DNA of 17,710 nucleotides. It comes from an uncultured Collinsella sp. Lineage in GTDB: Bacteria > Actinomycetota > Coriobacteriia > Coriobacteriales > Coriobacteriaceae. The position numbers and the translations under genes were made by a program. Shown one piece after another: positions 6,498 through 14,202 of the stretch (the first letter of the stretch is position 1; the number at the start of each line of letters is the position of its first letter). The stretch covers positions 1-17,710 of the forward strand of contig CATXWM010000038.1 of NCBI GenBank assembly GCA_958403205.1, in the 5' to 3' direction. Under the pieces are notes generated by a model that searched no databases, was not told the DNA's origin, and saw only the letters and a list, made by a program, of their open reading frames with translations.

Positions 6498-7301
6498 ATG
6501 GCCCAAGCTACCAACCGTGCTTTTGCCGACGAACGCCGCGCCGCCATCATGGAAATGCTCGAGCACAACGCCTCGGTGCAGGTAGCAGAAATTGCCCAAA
6601 CCTTTGGCGTGTCCTCTGTCACCGCTCGCGCCGACCTGGACGCACTCGCCGAGTCTGGCAAGCTGCGCCGCACGCATGGCGGCGCCGTATCGCTCCACAA
6701 GCGTCTGACTGTTTCCACGCAGGATCGCCGCATCAATGTCAACGTCGCCGCCAAGCAGGCCATCGCGCAAAGCGCCATCGAGCTCGTCAATGACGGCGAC
6801 ACGCTGCTCGTTGACTCGGGCACCACGGCGCTCGAGTTCGTCCGGCTCCTCGATCAGCGCAACGGCATCACCGTTATCACGGCCGACATTACCATCGCCG
6901 ATTATATCGACGAGAGCATGCCCTCGGTCGATGTCGTCATGCTGGGCGGGGCGCTGCGCAAAGGCCATCGTTATCTGTACGGTCCACTTACCATGCAGGC
7001 GCTCCAAATGGTCCATGCCGATCTGGCCGTCATGTGCCCTGGCGCTTTTGTTCCCGGCTGCGGCTTTACGACCGACTTTCCGCAGATGGCCGAGACCAAA
7101 ACAGCTATGATCGCCGGAGCCCATCAAAGCGTCGCCCTCATGGACGCTAGCAAGGTTAACGGACGCGGCATGTACCGCTTTGCCGAACTGACTGATGTCG
7201 ACACCATCGTGATGGACCGTGACCCCGATCATGCCGTCGCCACCTCAATCGCCGAGGCCACCGACAGCGCACGTCCAGCCCTCATCATCGCCGGCGCTTA
7301 A
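6498..7301 (+). CDS. DeoR/GlpR-family transcriptional regulator
   Basis: A 267-residue repressor-type protein. The N-terminal winged helix-turn-helix contains VAEIAQTFGVSSVTARADLDALAESG (starting at about residue 30), the DeoR-family signature; it leads into a DeoRC sugar-phosphate-sensing domain with DSGTTALEF and ITADI motifs. Family members usually respond to a phosphorylated sugar; here an intermediate of the tagatose-6-phosphate route is a reasonable guess. I prefer ATG 6498, which has GGAG five bases upstream and gives a typical family length; ATG 6441 would add 19 residues but has only a weak ribosome site. The gene is divergent from the aldolase and faces the flavodiiron gene across a shared terminator region. 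Confidence 0.9.
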   Translation: MAQATNRAFADERRAAIMEMLEHNASVQVAEIAQTFGVSSVTARADLDALAESGKLRRTHGGAVSLHKRLTVSTQDRRINVNVAAKQAIAQSAIELVNDGDTLLVDSGTTALEFVRLLDQRNGITVITADITIADYIDESMPSVDVVMLGGALRKGHRYLYGPLTMQALQMVHADLAVMCPGAFVPGCGFTTDFPQMAETKTAMIAGAHQSVALMDASKVNGRGMYRFAELTDVDTIVMDRDPDHAVATSIAEATDSARPALIIAGA

Positions 7302-7302
7302 A

Positions 7303-7343
7303 CAAAAACCACCACAAAGGTGCCTGTCCCCTTTGTGGTGGTT
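7303..7343 (-). terminator. Intrinsic terminator between convergent genes
   Basis: AACCACCACAAAG (7307-7319) and CTTTGTGGTGGTT (7331-7343) pair perfectly over 13 bp. On the minus strand the hairpin runs into a T-rich tract, so it ends the flavodiiron transcript 33 nt past its stop. It starts two bases after the DeoR stop and may work both ways. The 11-nt loop is GTGCCTGTCCC. Confidence 0.8.
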
Positions 7344-7375
7344 GTGATGGCTGAGCGTCAAAAGTGAGCGTGTCG

Positions 7376-8536
7376 CTACTTGGACAGCTCGTCGGCGAGG
7401 GCCTCGATCTGGGCGCGCGAGGCTTCGTTGAGCGAGCCCAGCACAGTCACCTTGTTCTGCGTCAGGGTGATGTCCTTCATGCCCTCGAGCTCCTTGGTCA
7501 TAACCTTGGCAGCCGCGGGTGCCCAAGAGCCGGCCTCGACGAGCGCCACCGTACGGTTCTGGTAGGCGTGCTCGGCGAGCGTATGGATGAAGGTGCTCAT
7601 GCACGGGAAGATCTCGCCCTGATAGGTGATGGAGGCGAGCACCAGACGGTCGTAGCGGAACGCATCCTCAACGGCCTCGGCCATGTCGTCACGAGCCAGG
7701 TCAAAGACGGAGACCTTCTGGCCGCGAGCCTCAAGCGCAGATGCGAGCTCCTCGACGGCAGCCTTCAGATGCCCGTACACGCTCGCATAGGCAATCGTGA
7801 TACCCTCGTCCTCGGGCTGATAGCTCGACCAGGTGTTATAGGTGTCGAGGTAGTAGCCCAGGTTCTCAGTCAGCACGGGGCCGTGGAGCGGGCAGATAAT
7901 CTGGATGTCCAGGTCGGCGGCCTTCTTGAGGACGGCCTGCACGAACTTGCCGAACTTACCGACGATGCCAAAGTAGTAACGGCGCGCCTCGCAAGCCCAG
8001 CCCTCGGGATCCTCGATGTCGTTGGCGCCAAACTTGCCAAAGCCGTCGGCACTAAAGAGCACCTTGTCGGTGGACTCGTAGGAGAAGAGCACCTCGGGCC
8101 AGTGAACATTGGGGGCACCGACAAAGGTTAGGCTGTGGCCGCCCAGGTCGAGCACGTCGCCATCTTTGACGACCATCTTGCGCTCGGGGAAGTCGGTGCC
8201 AAAGTAGTTGACCATCATACGGAAGGCGCCCATGCTGGCAACAATCTGCGCCTGGGGATAGCGCTCCATAAAGGCGGCGATGCCGGCGGAGTGATCGGGC
8301 TCCATGTGATGGACGATCAGGTAGTCGGGCGTGCGGCCATCGAGCACGGCCTCGAGGTTGCCGAGCCACTCGTCGACAAAGTCAGCGTCAACCGAATCGG
8401 CGACGGCGATCTTGTCGCCCAAGATAACGTAGCTGTTGTATGCCATACCGTTCTCGGACACGTCGTATTGGCCCTCGAACAGGTCGATGTCGTGATCGTC
8501 AACACCGATGTAGCGGATATCCTTGGTGATCTCCAT
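7376..8536 (-). CDS. Flavodiiron protein (A-type flavoprotein, FprA family)
   Basis: A 386-residue cytoplasmic enzyme that reduces O2 to water and/or NO to N2O in anaerobes. The N-terminal metallo-beta-lactamase-like domain holds the di-iron ligands: His77, Glu79, Asp81 and His82 in HMEPDH, His145 in NVHWPE, Asp164 in SADGFG and His218 in LHGP. From about residue 245 a flavodoxin domain begins (ITIAYASVYGH) that binds FMN. There is no C-terminal rubredoxin extension, so an external electron donor is needed. ATG 8536 is preceded by AGGAGG at nine bases; an upstream ATG at 8599 would add 21 residues without family support. It lies between two sugar regulators but shows no metabolic link with them. 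An extended -10 and a GATAGAC inverted repeat lie upstream. Confidence 0.93.
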   Translation of the reverse strand: MEITKDIRYIGVDDHDIDLFEGQYDVSENGMAYNSYVILGDKIAVADSVDADFVDEWLGNLEAVLDGRTPDYLIVHHMEPDHSAGIAAFMERYPQAQIVASMGAFRMMVNYFGTDFPERKMVVKDGDVLDLGGHSLTFVGAPNVHWPEVLFSYESTDKVLFSADGFGKFGANDIEDPEGWACEARRYYFGIVGKFGKFVQAVLKKAADLDIQIICPLHGPVLTENLGYYLDTYNTWSSYQPEDEGITIAYASVYGHLKAAVEELASALEARGQKVSVFDLARDDMAEAVEDAFRYDRLVLASITYQGEIFPCMSTFIHTLAEHAYQNRTVALVEAGSWAPAAAKVMTKELEGMKDITLTQNKVTVLGSLNEASRAQIEALADELSK

Positions 8537-8552
8537 CAGGCAAAGCCTCCTA

Positions 8553-8582
8553 GATAGACAAAAGAGCCCGTCTATCATAGCA
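8553..8582 (-). promoter_or_regulatory. Promoter and inverted repeat ahead of the flavodiiron gene
   Basis: On the minus strand TGCTATGAT (plus 8574-8582) is an extended -10 without a clear -35. An inverted repeat GATAGAC (8553-8559) / GTCTATC (8570-8576) overlaps it and reaches to the ribosome binding site. It could be an operator or an mRNA hairpin at the 5' end. Confidence 0.4.
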
Positions 8583-8665
8583 CTCGCCTTCATAGCCACG
8601 GCTATCTGTCAGCATCCTTACCGATTGTTTTTGAGGCGGAATATACCGCCGTTTACCTGCACAAA

Positions 8666-9697
8666 CTATGCGCGCGGTATCGCTGTGCTATGTCGAACGA
8701 TGAGCTGGCCGGGAATACGAATGGCAACGGTTTTGCCCGCCGTACCCGCCTCGGGAACCGCATGCTCAAACACCTCGCGTCCGCGCTGATGTAGATCGAA
8801 TCGCACGGTCGTGAGCTCGTTGTGTGCTACAAAATCATCGAGCGAATCGTCGACGCCCACCACGCTCACGTCCTCGGGCACGCGCAGGCCGCTATCACGC
8901 AGCGCGGCAATCGCGCCATTTGCCATCTGATCGTTTGCCGCATAGATCGCCGTCATGGTGCGATCGTGCTCGGCCAGGTACCTGCCGGCCTCGTAGCCGC
9001 TGTTGGCAGACCAGTCGCCCTCGAGCGGCTCTGCCGGCTCGATGTGTTTACGCTCGAGCGCATCCTGCCAACCGGCGCGACGAAATTGCTCGTCGACCGA
9101 GAACGACGGGCCGCCAATATAGCGAATCTGCTCGTGTCCCAGCTCAAACAGATGATCCATAAGCAATAGCGAGCAGCCGTAATGATCGGAGTCGACCGTG
9201 GTCACCCGCGGGTGCGCGTACATGGTAACGATGACCGTGCCAATGCCCGGCAGTGGATCAAACGTCTCAAAATCGGGCGCCATGCGACTCATGCCGATGA
9301 TGATGCCGTCCACCGGCAATGCGGCCATACGACGCGTGGCCTCGGCAAGCGAAAACTCCTCGGTCTTGGACATCTCGACCAGCGTGATGGCGCAATTATG
9401 CTCGCGAGCAGCGCTGGCGATGCCGTCGATCATTGAGAGGTTGCCGAACTTGGTGACATCGTTGACGCACAGGCCGACCGAATGATAACGGCCGTCGCGC
9501 AGCGAGCGACCGGCATAACTCGGACGAAAGCCGAGCTTTTGCATAGCGGCCTGTACGCGCTGGCGCGTCTGCTCGTTAACGTTAGGCAAGCCGTTGGCGA
9601 CGCGCGAAACCGTCTGCTGCGAAACGCCGGCAGCGCGGGCGACGTCGGCCATGGAGACCGGACGCGAACTGGTATCGTTGGACGGGCGCCTTGCCAC
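8666..9697 (-). CDS. LacI/GalR-family transcriptional regulator
   Basis: A 343-residue DNA-binding regulator. The LacI helix-turn-helix and hinge lie near residues 14-59 (MADVARAAGVSQQTVSRVANG), followed by a periplasmic-binding-protein-like effector domain with DGIIIG, GGPSFSVDEQFRRAGW and AIYAANDQMANGAI. The start is GTG (9695-9697), preceded by AAGGTGA. It is divergent from galK-galT, and three copies of a 13-bp sequence lie in the intergenic region, so it most likely controls galKT and itself in response to galactose or a derivative. No clear T-tract terminator follows; a small GGCGG/CCGCC hairpin at 8635-8650 lies just past the stop. Confidence 0.93.
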   Translation of the reverse strand: MARRPSNDTSSRPVSMADVARAAGVSQQTVSRVANGLPNVNEQTRQRVQAAMQKLGFRPSYAGRSLRDGRYHSVGLCVNDVTKFGNLSMIDGIASAAREHNCAITLVEMSKTEEFSLAEATRRMAALPVDGIIIGMSRMAPDFETFDPLPGIGTVIVTMYAHPRVTTVDSDHYGCSLLLMDHLFELGHEQIRYIGGPSFSVDEQFRRAGWQDALERKHIEPAEPLEGDWSANSGYEAGRYLAEHDRTMTAIYAANDQMANGAIAALRDSGLRVPEDVSVVGVDDSLDDFVAHNELTTVRFDLHQRGREVFEHAVPEAGTAGKTVAIRIPGQLIVRHSTAIPRA

Positions 9698-9790
9698 AGG
9701 ATCACCTTCACCCTTGCGAGATCTGAATAGCGTGAATGCCGGCCCGGGCAGAAATACATCCCGCGCCGAGGCCCGCTATCGTCGGACGCA

Positions 9791-9803
9791 TGTTAACGTA
9801 CTC
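9791..9803 (+). promoter_or_regulatory. LacI-type operator copy 1
   Basis: TGTTAACGTACTC, with the central CG typical of LacI/GalR operators. It lies about 95 bp before the LacI-gene start, within its likely leader, consistent with autoregulation. Confidence 0.6.
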
Positions 9804-9909
9804 TACTTTTTCTATCTGCATCTCTTCTGCTTTATAAGTCCATACGGCAGTACCGTTCACGGCTGAATTTCTACCGATTACCAGATTCTCAAAAAGTGAC
9901 AAGCGATGT

Positions 9910-9927
9910 GTTATGAGTACGTTAACA
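9910..9927 (-). promoter_or_regulatory. LacI-type operator copy 2
   Basis: Read on the minus strand it is TGTTAACGTACTCATAAC, identical over 18 bases to copy 3 but in opposite orientation. The facing pair, 51-68 bp apart, could support looping or cooperative binding. Confidence 0.65.
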
Positions 9928-9977
9928 TAGCCCGTAACGTGCGGTATCGTGAACACTTGGTTCATGCCGCTTTAAGT

Positions 9978-9995
9978 TGTTAACGTACTCATAAC
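9978..9995 (+). promoter_or_regulatory. LacI-type operator copy 3, ahead of galK
   Basis: TGTTAACGTACTCATAAC, an 18-base match to copy 2. It sits 40-58 bp before the galK start, where binding would block the galKT promoter or early elongation. Confidence 0.65.
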
Positions 9996-10035
9996 GACGC
10001 AAAACCCACCCGGGCGCGCCAAGGAAAGGACTCCC

Positions 10036-11241
10036 ATGACCACCCCCGACAAAAAGACACTCGCCACGCTCACCAAGCTGTTCGAGGAGGAGTTTGGCCC
10101 CATCGGCGACCGCCAGGTGCTCTACGTGCACGCGCCCGGCCGCTCCGAGATCAGCGGCAACCACACTGACCACGAGGGTGGCCACGTTATCGCCGGCTCG
10201 CTCGATGTCGCCGTCGACGGCATCGCCGTGGCAATCGATTCCAACAAGGTTCGCGTAGCCGACGAGGGCTATCCCACGTTTGAGATCACGCTCGACACGC
10301 TGGATATTCAAGAGTCCGAGAAGGGCACGTCCGCGAGCCTCGTACGCGGCATGGCCCACGAAATCGCTGCCCTGGGTGTTGACCCCCAGGGCTTTGACTT
10401 CGCCTTCACCTGCTCCGTCCCCTCGGGCGGCGGCCTTTCGAGCTCCGCTGCCGTCGAGGCGGCATACGGTCGCGCCATGGAGACGCTCTGGGGCGCGCCC
10501 GCGATTGAGCCCGTCGCACTCGCCCAGATGAGCCAGCGCACCGAGAACAACTACTATGGCAAGCCCTGCGGTCTGATGGACCAGGCCGCTGTGTGCCTGG
10601 GCGGCCTCGCCTACATGGACTTTGAGGACCAGGCTCAGCCTAAAACCCAGAAGCTCGAGCTCAACTTTGAGGATCACGGCTATGCGCTCGTGCTCGTTAA
10701 GGTCGGTGCCGACCACGTGGCCGCCACCGACGACTACGCTGCCGTTCCGCGCGAGATGCAGGACGTCGCCGCCGAGTTTGGCAAGGCACGCCTGTGCGAG
10801 GTAAACGTGGCGGACTTTGACGCCGAGCTCCCCGAGCTGCGCGCCAAGCTGGGCGACCGTGCCTGTCTGCGCGCCGTTCATTACTGGTACGAGAACGGCC
10901 TGGTCGACAAGCGCTGGGCTGCCCTGAACGCCGGCAACATCGACCAGTTCCTGGTCCTGACGCGCGAGTCCGGCGCCAGCTCTGCCATGTACCTGCAGAA
11001 TGTTGTTGCCAAGCTGGGTTCCGAGCAGCCTTCCATGTATGCCCTGGCGCTGGCGGAGCACGTGCTCGACGGCCGCGGCGCCGTCCGTATCCACGGTGGC
11101 GGCTTTGGCGGCACCATTCAGGCCTTCGTGCCGCTCGACCTGGTTGACACCTTTATCACCAAGATGAACGGCTGGCTGGGCGAGGGCTCTGCCCGCCACT
11201 ACGCAATTTCTGACAAGGGGGCTTACGCGGCATGGCTGTAA
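10036..11241 (+). CDS. galK: Galactokinase (GHMP family)
   Basis: A 401-residue cytoplasmic kinase that phosphorylates galactose to galactose 1-phosphate, the first committed Leloir step. Visible motifs: GRSEISGNHTDHEGG (35-49), the variant galactokinase signature with Asn42 where E. coli-type enzymes have Glu; the ATP-binding PSGGGLSSSAA (129-139); GKPCGLMDQ (175-183) with catalytic Asp182; and HGGGFGGT (353-360). The Asn-for-Glu change belongs, as I recall, to a branch seen in anaerobic Gram-positives. The ATG is preceded by AAGGAAAGGA. It overlaps galT by 10 nt (ATGGCTGTAA), so the two form a tightly coupled operon under the divergent LacI-type regulator. Confidence 0.93.
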   Translation: MTTPDKKTLATLTKLFEEEFGPIGDRQVLYVHAPGRSEISGNHTDHEGGHVIAGSLDVAVDGIAVAIDSNKVRVADEGYPTFEITLDTLDIQESEKGTSASLVRGMAHEIAALGVDPQGFDFAFTCSVPSGGGLSSSAAVEAAYGRAMETLWGAPAIEPVALAQMSQRTENNYYGKPCGLMDQAAVCLGGLAYMDFEDQAQPKTQKLELNFEDHGYALVLVKVGADHVAATDDYAAVPREMQDVAAEFGKARLCEVNVADFDAELPELRAKLGDRACLRAVHYWYENGLVDKRWAALNAGNIDQFLVLTRESGASSAMYLQNVVAKLGSEQPSMYALALAEHVLDGRGAVRIHGGGFGGTIQAFVPLDLVDTFITKMNGWLGEGSARHYAISDKGAYAAWL

Positions 11242-12860
11242 TGACCGACGTGCGCGAGGCTGCGCAGAACCTAATTGAGTACGCCATCCACCGATCGATG
11301 ATCGGACAGGACGACCGCATCTGGGCATACAACACCATTCTGGAGTGCATCGGCGCCACGGGTCCCGCGCTCGACATGACCTGGGCGCTCCAGGTTGAGA
11401 AACTCTCGCTCTTGCATCCCGATACCCTCCCCGACTTTGACCTGGAGGGCACGCTTGCCGCGCTTTCCGAGGCCGCCGTCGCCAACGGTGCCGCCGAGGA
11501 CACGGCATCGGGCCGCGACCGCATCACCATGCGCATCATGGGCGTGCTCATGCCGAGGCCTTCGGTTGTAAACGAGGAGTTCAACGGACGTATGGGCGTC
11601 AACGAGCCCCGCGCCGCGACCGACTGGTTCTACGGCCTGTGCTGCGACGCCGGCTACGTGCGCCGCGCCGCCATCGCGCGCAACATCAAATGGAGCACCC
11701 CCACCAACTGGGGTAACCTGGAGATCACCATCAACCTGTCCAAGCCTGAGAAGGACCCGCGCGACATTGCCGCGGCCGGCGCCGCAAAGAACACGGGCGA
11801 GAAGTATCCCGCCTGCCAGCTCTGCATCGAAAACGAGGGCTATCCCGGACGCTCCGCTGCAGCCGACGGCGGCGCCCATCCCGCCCGCCAGAATCTGCGC
11901 GTTATCCCCATTAAGCTCGACGGCGAGCGCTGGGGCTTCCAATACAGCCCGTACGCGTACTTTAACGAGCACTGCATTGCCATGAGCTCCGAGCATCGTC
12001 CGATGCACGTCGACCGCAAGGGGCTGACCTGCCTGCTCGACTTTGTCGACCTGTTCCCGCACTACTTTATTGGCTCCAACGCCGACCTGCCCATCGTGGG
12101 CGGCTCGATTCTGTCGCACGACCACTTCCAGGGCGGCGCGCACGAGTTCCCCATGATGCACGCCGCCGAGGTCTCGCAGTTTAGCGTGCCCGGCTTTGAC
12201 CAGGTCAGCGGTACCGTGTTGCAGTGGCCGCTTTCGGTGCTGCGACTGCGCTCGCACGACCGCGCCCAGCTGCTCGACGCCGCCGAAAAGATTATCCTCG
12301 CCTGGCGCGAGTGGACCGATGAGTCGGTGGGCGTCATCGCGCACACAGCCGACGGCGTGGCGCACAACACCGTGACGCCCGTCATCCGCCGCGTGGACTC
12401 CCGCGGCAATGCCGGCGGCGAGATCTACGAGGCCTACCTGGCACTTCGTTGCAATATCACGACCGACGAACATCCGCTGGGCGTATTCCACCCGCATGCC
12501 GAGTATCACCACATTAAGAAGGAGAACATCGGCCTGATCGAGGTCATGGGCCTGGCCATTTTGCCGCCACGCTTGGTCCCCGAGCTCGGTGCTGTCCGCG
12601 AGCACTTGCTGGCAGCCAAGGCCGATGCCAGCTACGACCTTGCTGGCGCGCTCGAGGGCGACGACCTTTGCCGCAGCCACGCCGCATGGGCCGAAGATGT
12701 TTTTGCCCGACGCGCCGACGAGCTTACGGCGGACAACGCCATCGATATTCTGCACGAGGAGGTCGGCGTGGTGTTTGGCCACGTGCTCGACAACGCCGGC
12801 GTCTTTAAGTGGGACGAGGCAGGACGTGCCGCCCAACAGCGCTTTATCGACTCACTGTAG
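11232..12860 (+). CDS. galT: UDP-glucose--hexose-1-phosphate uridylyltransferase (class 2 GalT)
   Basis: A 542-residue enzyme that exchanges UMP between UDP-glucose and galactose 1-phosphate, the second Leloir step. It belongs to the longer class 2 GalT family of Gram-positives (usually about 490-510 residues), not the short E. coli type. The motif SHDHFQGGAHEFP (starting near residue 295) matches the family's conserved histidine region, and the N-terminus (AQNLIEYAIHRSMIGQDDRIWAYN) is typical. ATG 11232 has AAGGGGG about ten bases upstream; an ATG at 11241 is possible. It starts inside the end of galK. The epimerase galE needed to complete the pathway is not in the window. Confidence 0.93.
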   Translation: MAVMTDVREAAQNLIEYAIHRSMIGQDDRIWAYNTILECIGATGPALDMTWALQVEKLSLLHPDTLPDFDLEGTLAALSEAAVANGAAEDTASGRDRITMRIMGVLMPRPSVVNEEFNGRMGVNEPRAATDWFYGLCCDAGYVRRAAIARNIKWSTPTNWGNLEITINLSKPEKDPRDIAAAGAAKNTGEKYPACQLCIENEGYPGRSAAADGGAHPARQNLRVIPIKLDGERWGFQYSPYAYFNEHCIAMSSEHRPMHVDRKGLTCLLDFVDLFPHYFIGSNADLPIVGGSILSHDHFQGGAHEFPMMHAAEVSQFSVPGFDQVSGTVLQWPLSVLRLRSHDRAQLLDAAEKIILAWREWTDESVGVIAHTADGVAHNTVTPVIRRVDSRGNAGGEIYEAYLALRCNITTDEHPLGVFHPHAEYHHIKKENIGLIEVMGLAILPPRLVPELGAVREHLLAAKADASYDLAGALEGDDLCRSHAAWAEDVFARRADELTADNAIDILHEEVGVVFGHVLDNAGVFKWDEAGRAAQQRFIDSL

Positions 12861-12916
12861 AGCACAGACCCGGTCGCTCAACGGCAGCCCGCACAGCATA
12901 GACACCCACACGACAG

Positions 12917-12955
12917 CGGCGCCCGCCGGCAACATCGCCGACGGGCGCCGTTTTT
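12917..12955 (+). terminator. Rho-independent terminator of galKT
   Basis: CGGCGCCCGCCGGC (12917-12930) pairs with GCCGACGGGCGCCG (12937-12950), with one mismatch in 14 bp and a 6-nt loop, and is followed by TTTTT. It lies 56 nt after the galT stop. Confidence 0.9.
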
Positions 12956-12959
12956 GAGT

Positions 12960-13030
12960 GTAGTCATTGGGATCATTCTTAAGGGGCGTTCTTAAACGAC
13001 TAGTCATTAAAGAGCGTCCCCAATGACTAC
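12960..13030. repeat. Palindromic repeat related to the window-end repeats
   Basis: The outer arms GTAGTCATTGGG (12960-12971) and CCCAATGACTAC (13019-13030) are perfect inverted repeats around an imperfect palindrome centred on GACTAGTC (12998-13005). Positions 12998-13030 match 59-91 at 30 of 33 bases, and the core also matches the right end (17644-17665). The repeat sits directly after a terminator, a common location for REP-type elements. Confidence 0.75.
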
Positions 13031-13071
13031 TTGCGACCAAGGCAACGCCGGTGTCTTGGCAACGACAGCGA

Positions 13072-13169
13072 AAACGCCCCTAAGCGAGCAAGGTGACGTG
13101 AAAGAGGAGGGCATTGACCTTTTGGTCATGCCCGACGATTGAACGTCAGATTGCCGCTTAGGGGCGTTT
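13072..13169. repeat. Three-tier fold-back element
   Basis: The outer stem AAACGCCCCTAAGCG (13072-13086) and CGCTTAGGGGCGTTT (13155-13169) pairs perfectly over 15 bp. A middle stem joins GCAA and TGACGT (13088-13099) to ACGTCA and TTGC (13143-13154) with a 2-bp mismatch. An inner stem GGGCA.TGACC / GGTCATGCCC (13109-13133) has one bulge and a TTTT loop. It may be a structured RNA, a fold-back mobile element, or a two-way terminator between galT and lacC. Confidence 0.6.
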
Positions 13170-13182
13170 GCAGCGTCGCGCC

Positions 13183-13210
13183 GTTACGCGGTTTGGTAAA
13201 ACCGCGTAAC
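13183..13210 (-). terminator. Perfect hairpin just past the lacC stop
   Basis: GTTACGCGGTTT and AAACCGCGTAAC pair over 12 bp with a GGTA loop, starting one base after the lacC stop codon. No T-tract follows on either strand, so it may protect the mRNA end rather than terminate by itself. Confidence 0.45.
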
Positions 13211-13211
13211 C

Positions 13212-14147
13212 CTACAGTTCAGTCACGACAACGCTGTTGTAGACCTCGTCCCAGCGGTCCATAACCAAATGCCCGGTCTTGGGATCCATGGCGTTGAGCT
13301 TGCCGCAGGTATTGGCGGTCTTGAGCACCGTGACGTCGTCGGCGCCGGCAGCAATGGCATGCGCAAAGCCGGCGATGGTCGAGTCGCCGGAACCCGTCGC
13401 GTTCACAGCCGCAATCGCGGGCGTCTTGGCGCGGAACGCGCGACCCTCATGGAAGCCCACCGAACCGGCAGCGCCCATCGAAACGACAACCCAGGGAATA
13501 CCGGCAAAGCGGCCATCGGCGGCGAGCGCCTCGCGCAGGGCATCGACATCATCAGTCGTAAAGGACGTACCCAGCAGGCCGTTAATCTCGGTCAGGTTGG
13601 GCTTTACGAGCTCAGGCTTAGCGTCGGACTCCAGCGCGGCCTCCAGCGATGCACCCGAGGTATCGAGCAGCACCTTGGCGCCCGCCTCCTCGGCGATCTT
13701 GACGAGTTCGGCATAGTAGCCGGCATCGACGCCACGCGGCAGCGAGCCCGAAAGCGTCACAACGTCCGCCTTCGCTGCAAGCTCGGCAAACTTGGCCGTA
13801 AAGGCCTCGAGCTCGGCCGGGGCGATCTGCGGGCCGCTCTCCAGCAGCTCGGTCTGATTGCCCTCGTGCAGAATATTCAAGCAAATGCGCGTCTCACCGG
13901 CGATGGGCACAAAGTCGTTCTTGACGCCGTCGGCATCCATAAGCTCGGCCATATAGGCACCCATGTGGCCGCCGAGCAGACCGGTCGCGAGCACATCGTC
14001 GCCCAACTGCAGCAGCACACGGCTCACATTGAGGCCCTTGCCGCCAGCGGTCTTTTCGGGCGTCACACGGTTAACATCGTCGATGATCAGCTTGTCGAGC
14101 TGATAGCGCGTATCAATCGACGGGTTCATGGTAACGGTCAGAATCAT
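13212..14147 (-). CDS. lacC: PfkB-family sugar-phosphate kinase, probable tagatose-6-phosphate kinase
   Basis: A 311-residue kinase of the LacC/FruK group of the PfkB family. Visible motifs are the start MILTVTMNPSID, the Gly-rich GGKGLN (35-40) and NATGSGDS with the catalytic base near Asp255. Members phosphorylate tagatose 6-phosphate or fructose 1-phosphate at C1/C6 to give a bisphosphate. Sequence does not settle the choice, but co-direction with lacA and lacB favours tagatose-6-phosphate kinase; no fructose PTS gene is nearby. ATG 14147 has AGGAG six bases upstream and fits the family start; upstream in-frame codons run into the lacX gene in another frame. It is the last gene of the lacA-lacB-lacX-lacC set, 55 nt after the lacX stop. 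Confidence 0.9.
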   Translation of the reverse strand: MILTVTMNPSIDTRYQLDKLIIDDVNRVTPEKTAGGKGLNVSRVLLQLGDDVLATGLLGGHMGAYMAELMDADGVKNDFVPIAGETRICLNILHEGNQTELLESGPQIAPAELEAFTAKFAELAAKADVVTLSGSLPRGVDAGYYAELVKIAEEAGAKVLLDTSGASLEAALESDAKPELVKPNLTEINGLLGTSFTTDDVDALREALAADGRFAGIPWVVVSMGAAGSVGFHEGRAFRAKTPAIAAVNATGSGDSTIAGFAHAIAAGADDVTVLKTANTCGKLNAMDPKTGHLVMDRWDEVYNSVVVTEL

Positions 14148-14202
14148 GTTGAACTCCTGTTCCGGGGCACGACACGCGCGGCCCCAAGCATACGATAACT
14201 CG

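Larger units (their letters stand above)
9698..10035. other. Divergent lacI-type/galK regulatory region
   Basis: A 338-bp gene-free stretch with three operator copies at 9791-9803, 9915-9927 and 9978-9990. For the LacI gene, TATAAA on the minus strand (about 9830-9837) is a likely -10, with the first operator downstream in its leader. The galK promoter probably lies between about 9950 and 9990, overlapping the third operator; no strong hexamer pair is seen. Confidence 0.5.
12861..13211. other. Gene-free stretch between convergent galT and lacC
   Basis: It holds no ORF of note but four structures in a row: the galT terminator (12917-12955), a palindromic repeat (12960-13030), a three-tier fold-back (13072-13169) and a 12-bp-stem hairpin (13183-13210). 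Confidence 0.7.

Noticed and set aside
9922..11508. 528-codon ORF antisense to galK and the start of galT
   Set aside because: galK and galT motifs are complete on the plus strand, and the antisense frame is low-complexity with no ribosome site in context.
11271..12836. 521-codon ORF antisense to galT
   Set aside because: It mirrors the galT codon pattern and has no recognisable domain.
13037..13133. CRISPR array or tRNA in the structured galT-lacC gap
   Set aside because: No direct repeats with regular spacers and no cloverleaf or CCA end; the structure is made of inverted repeats.
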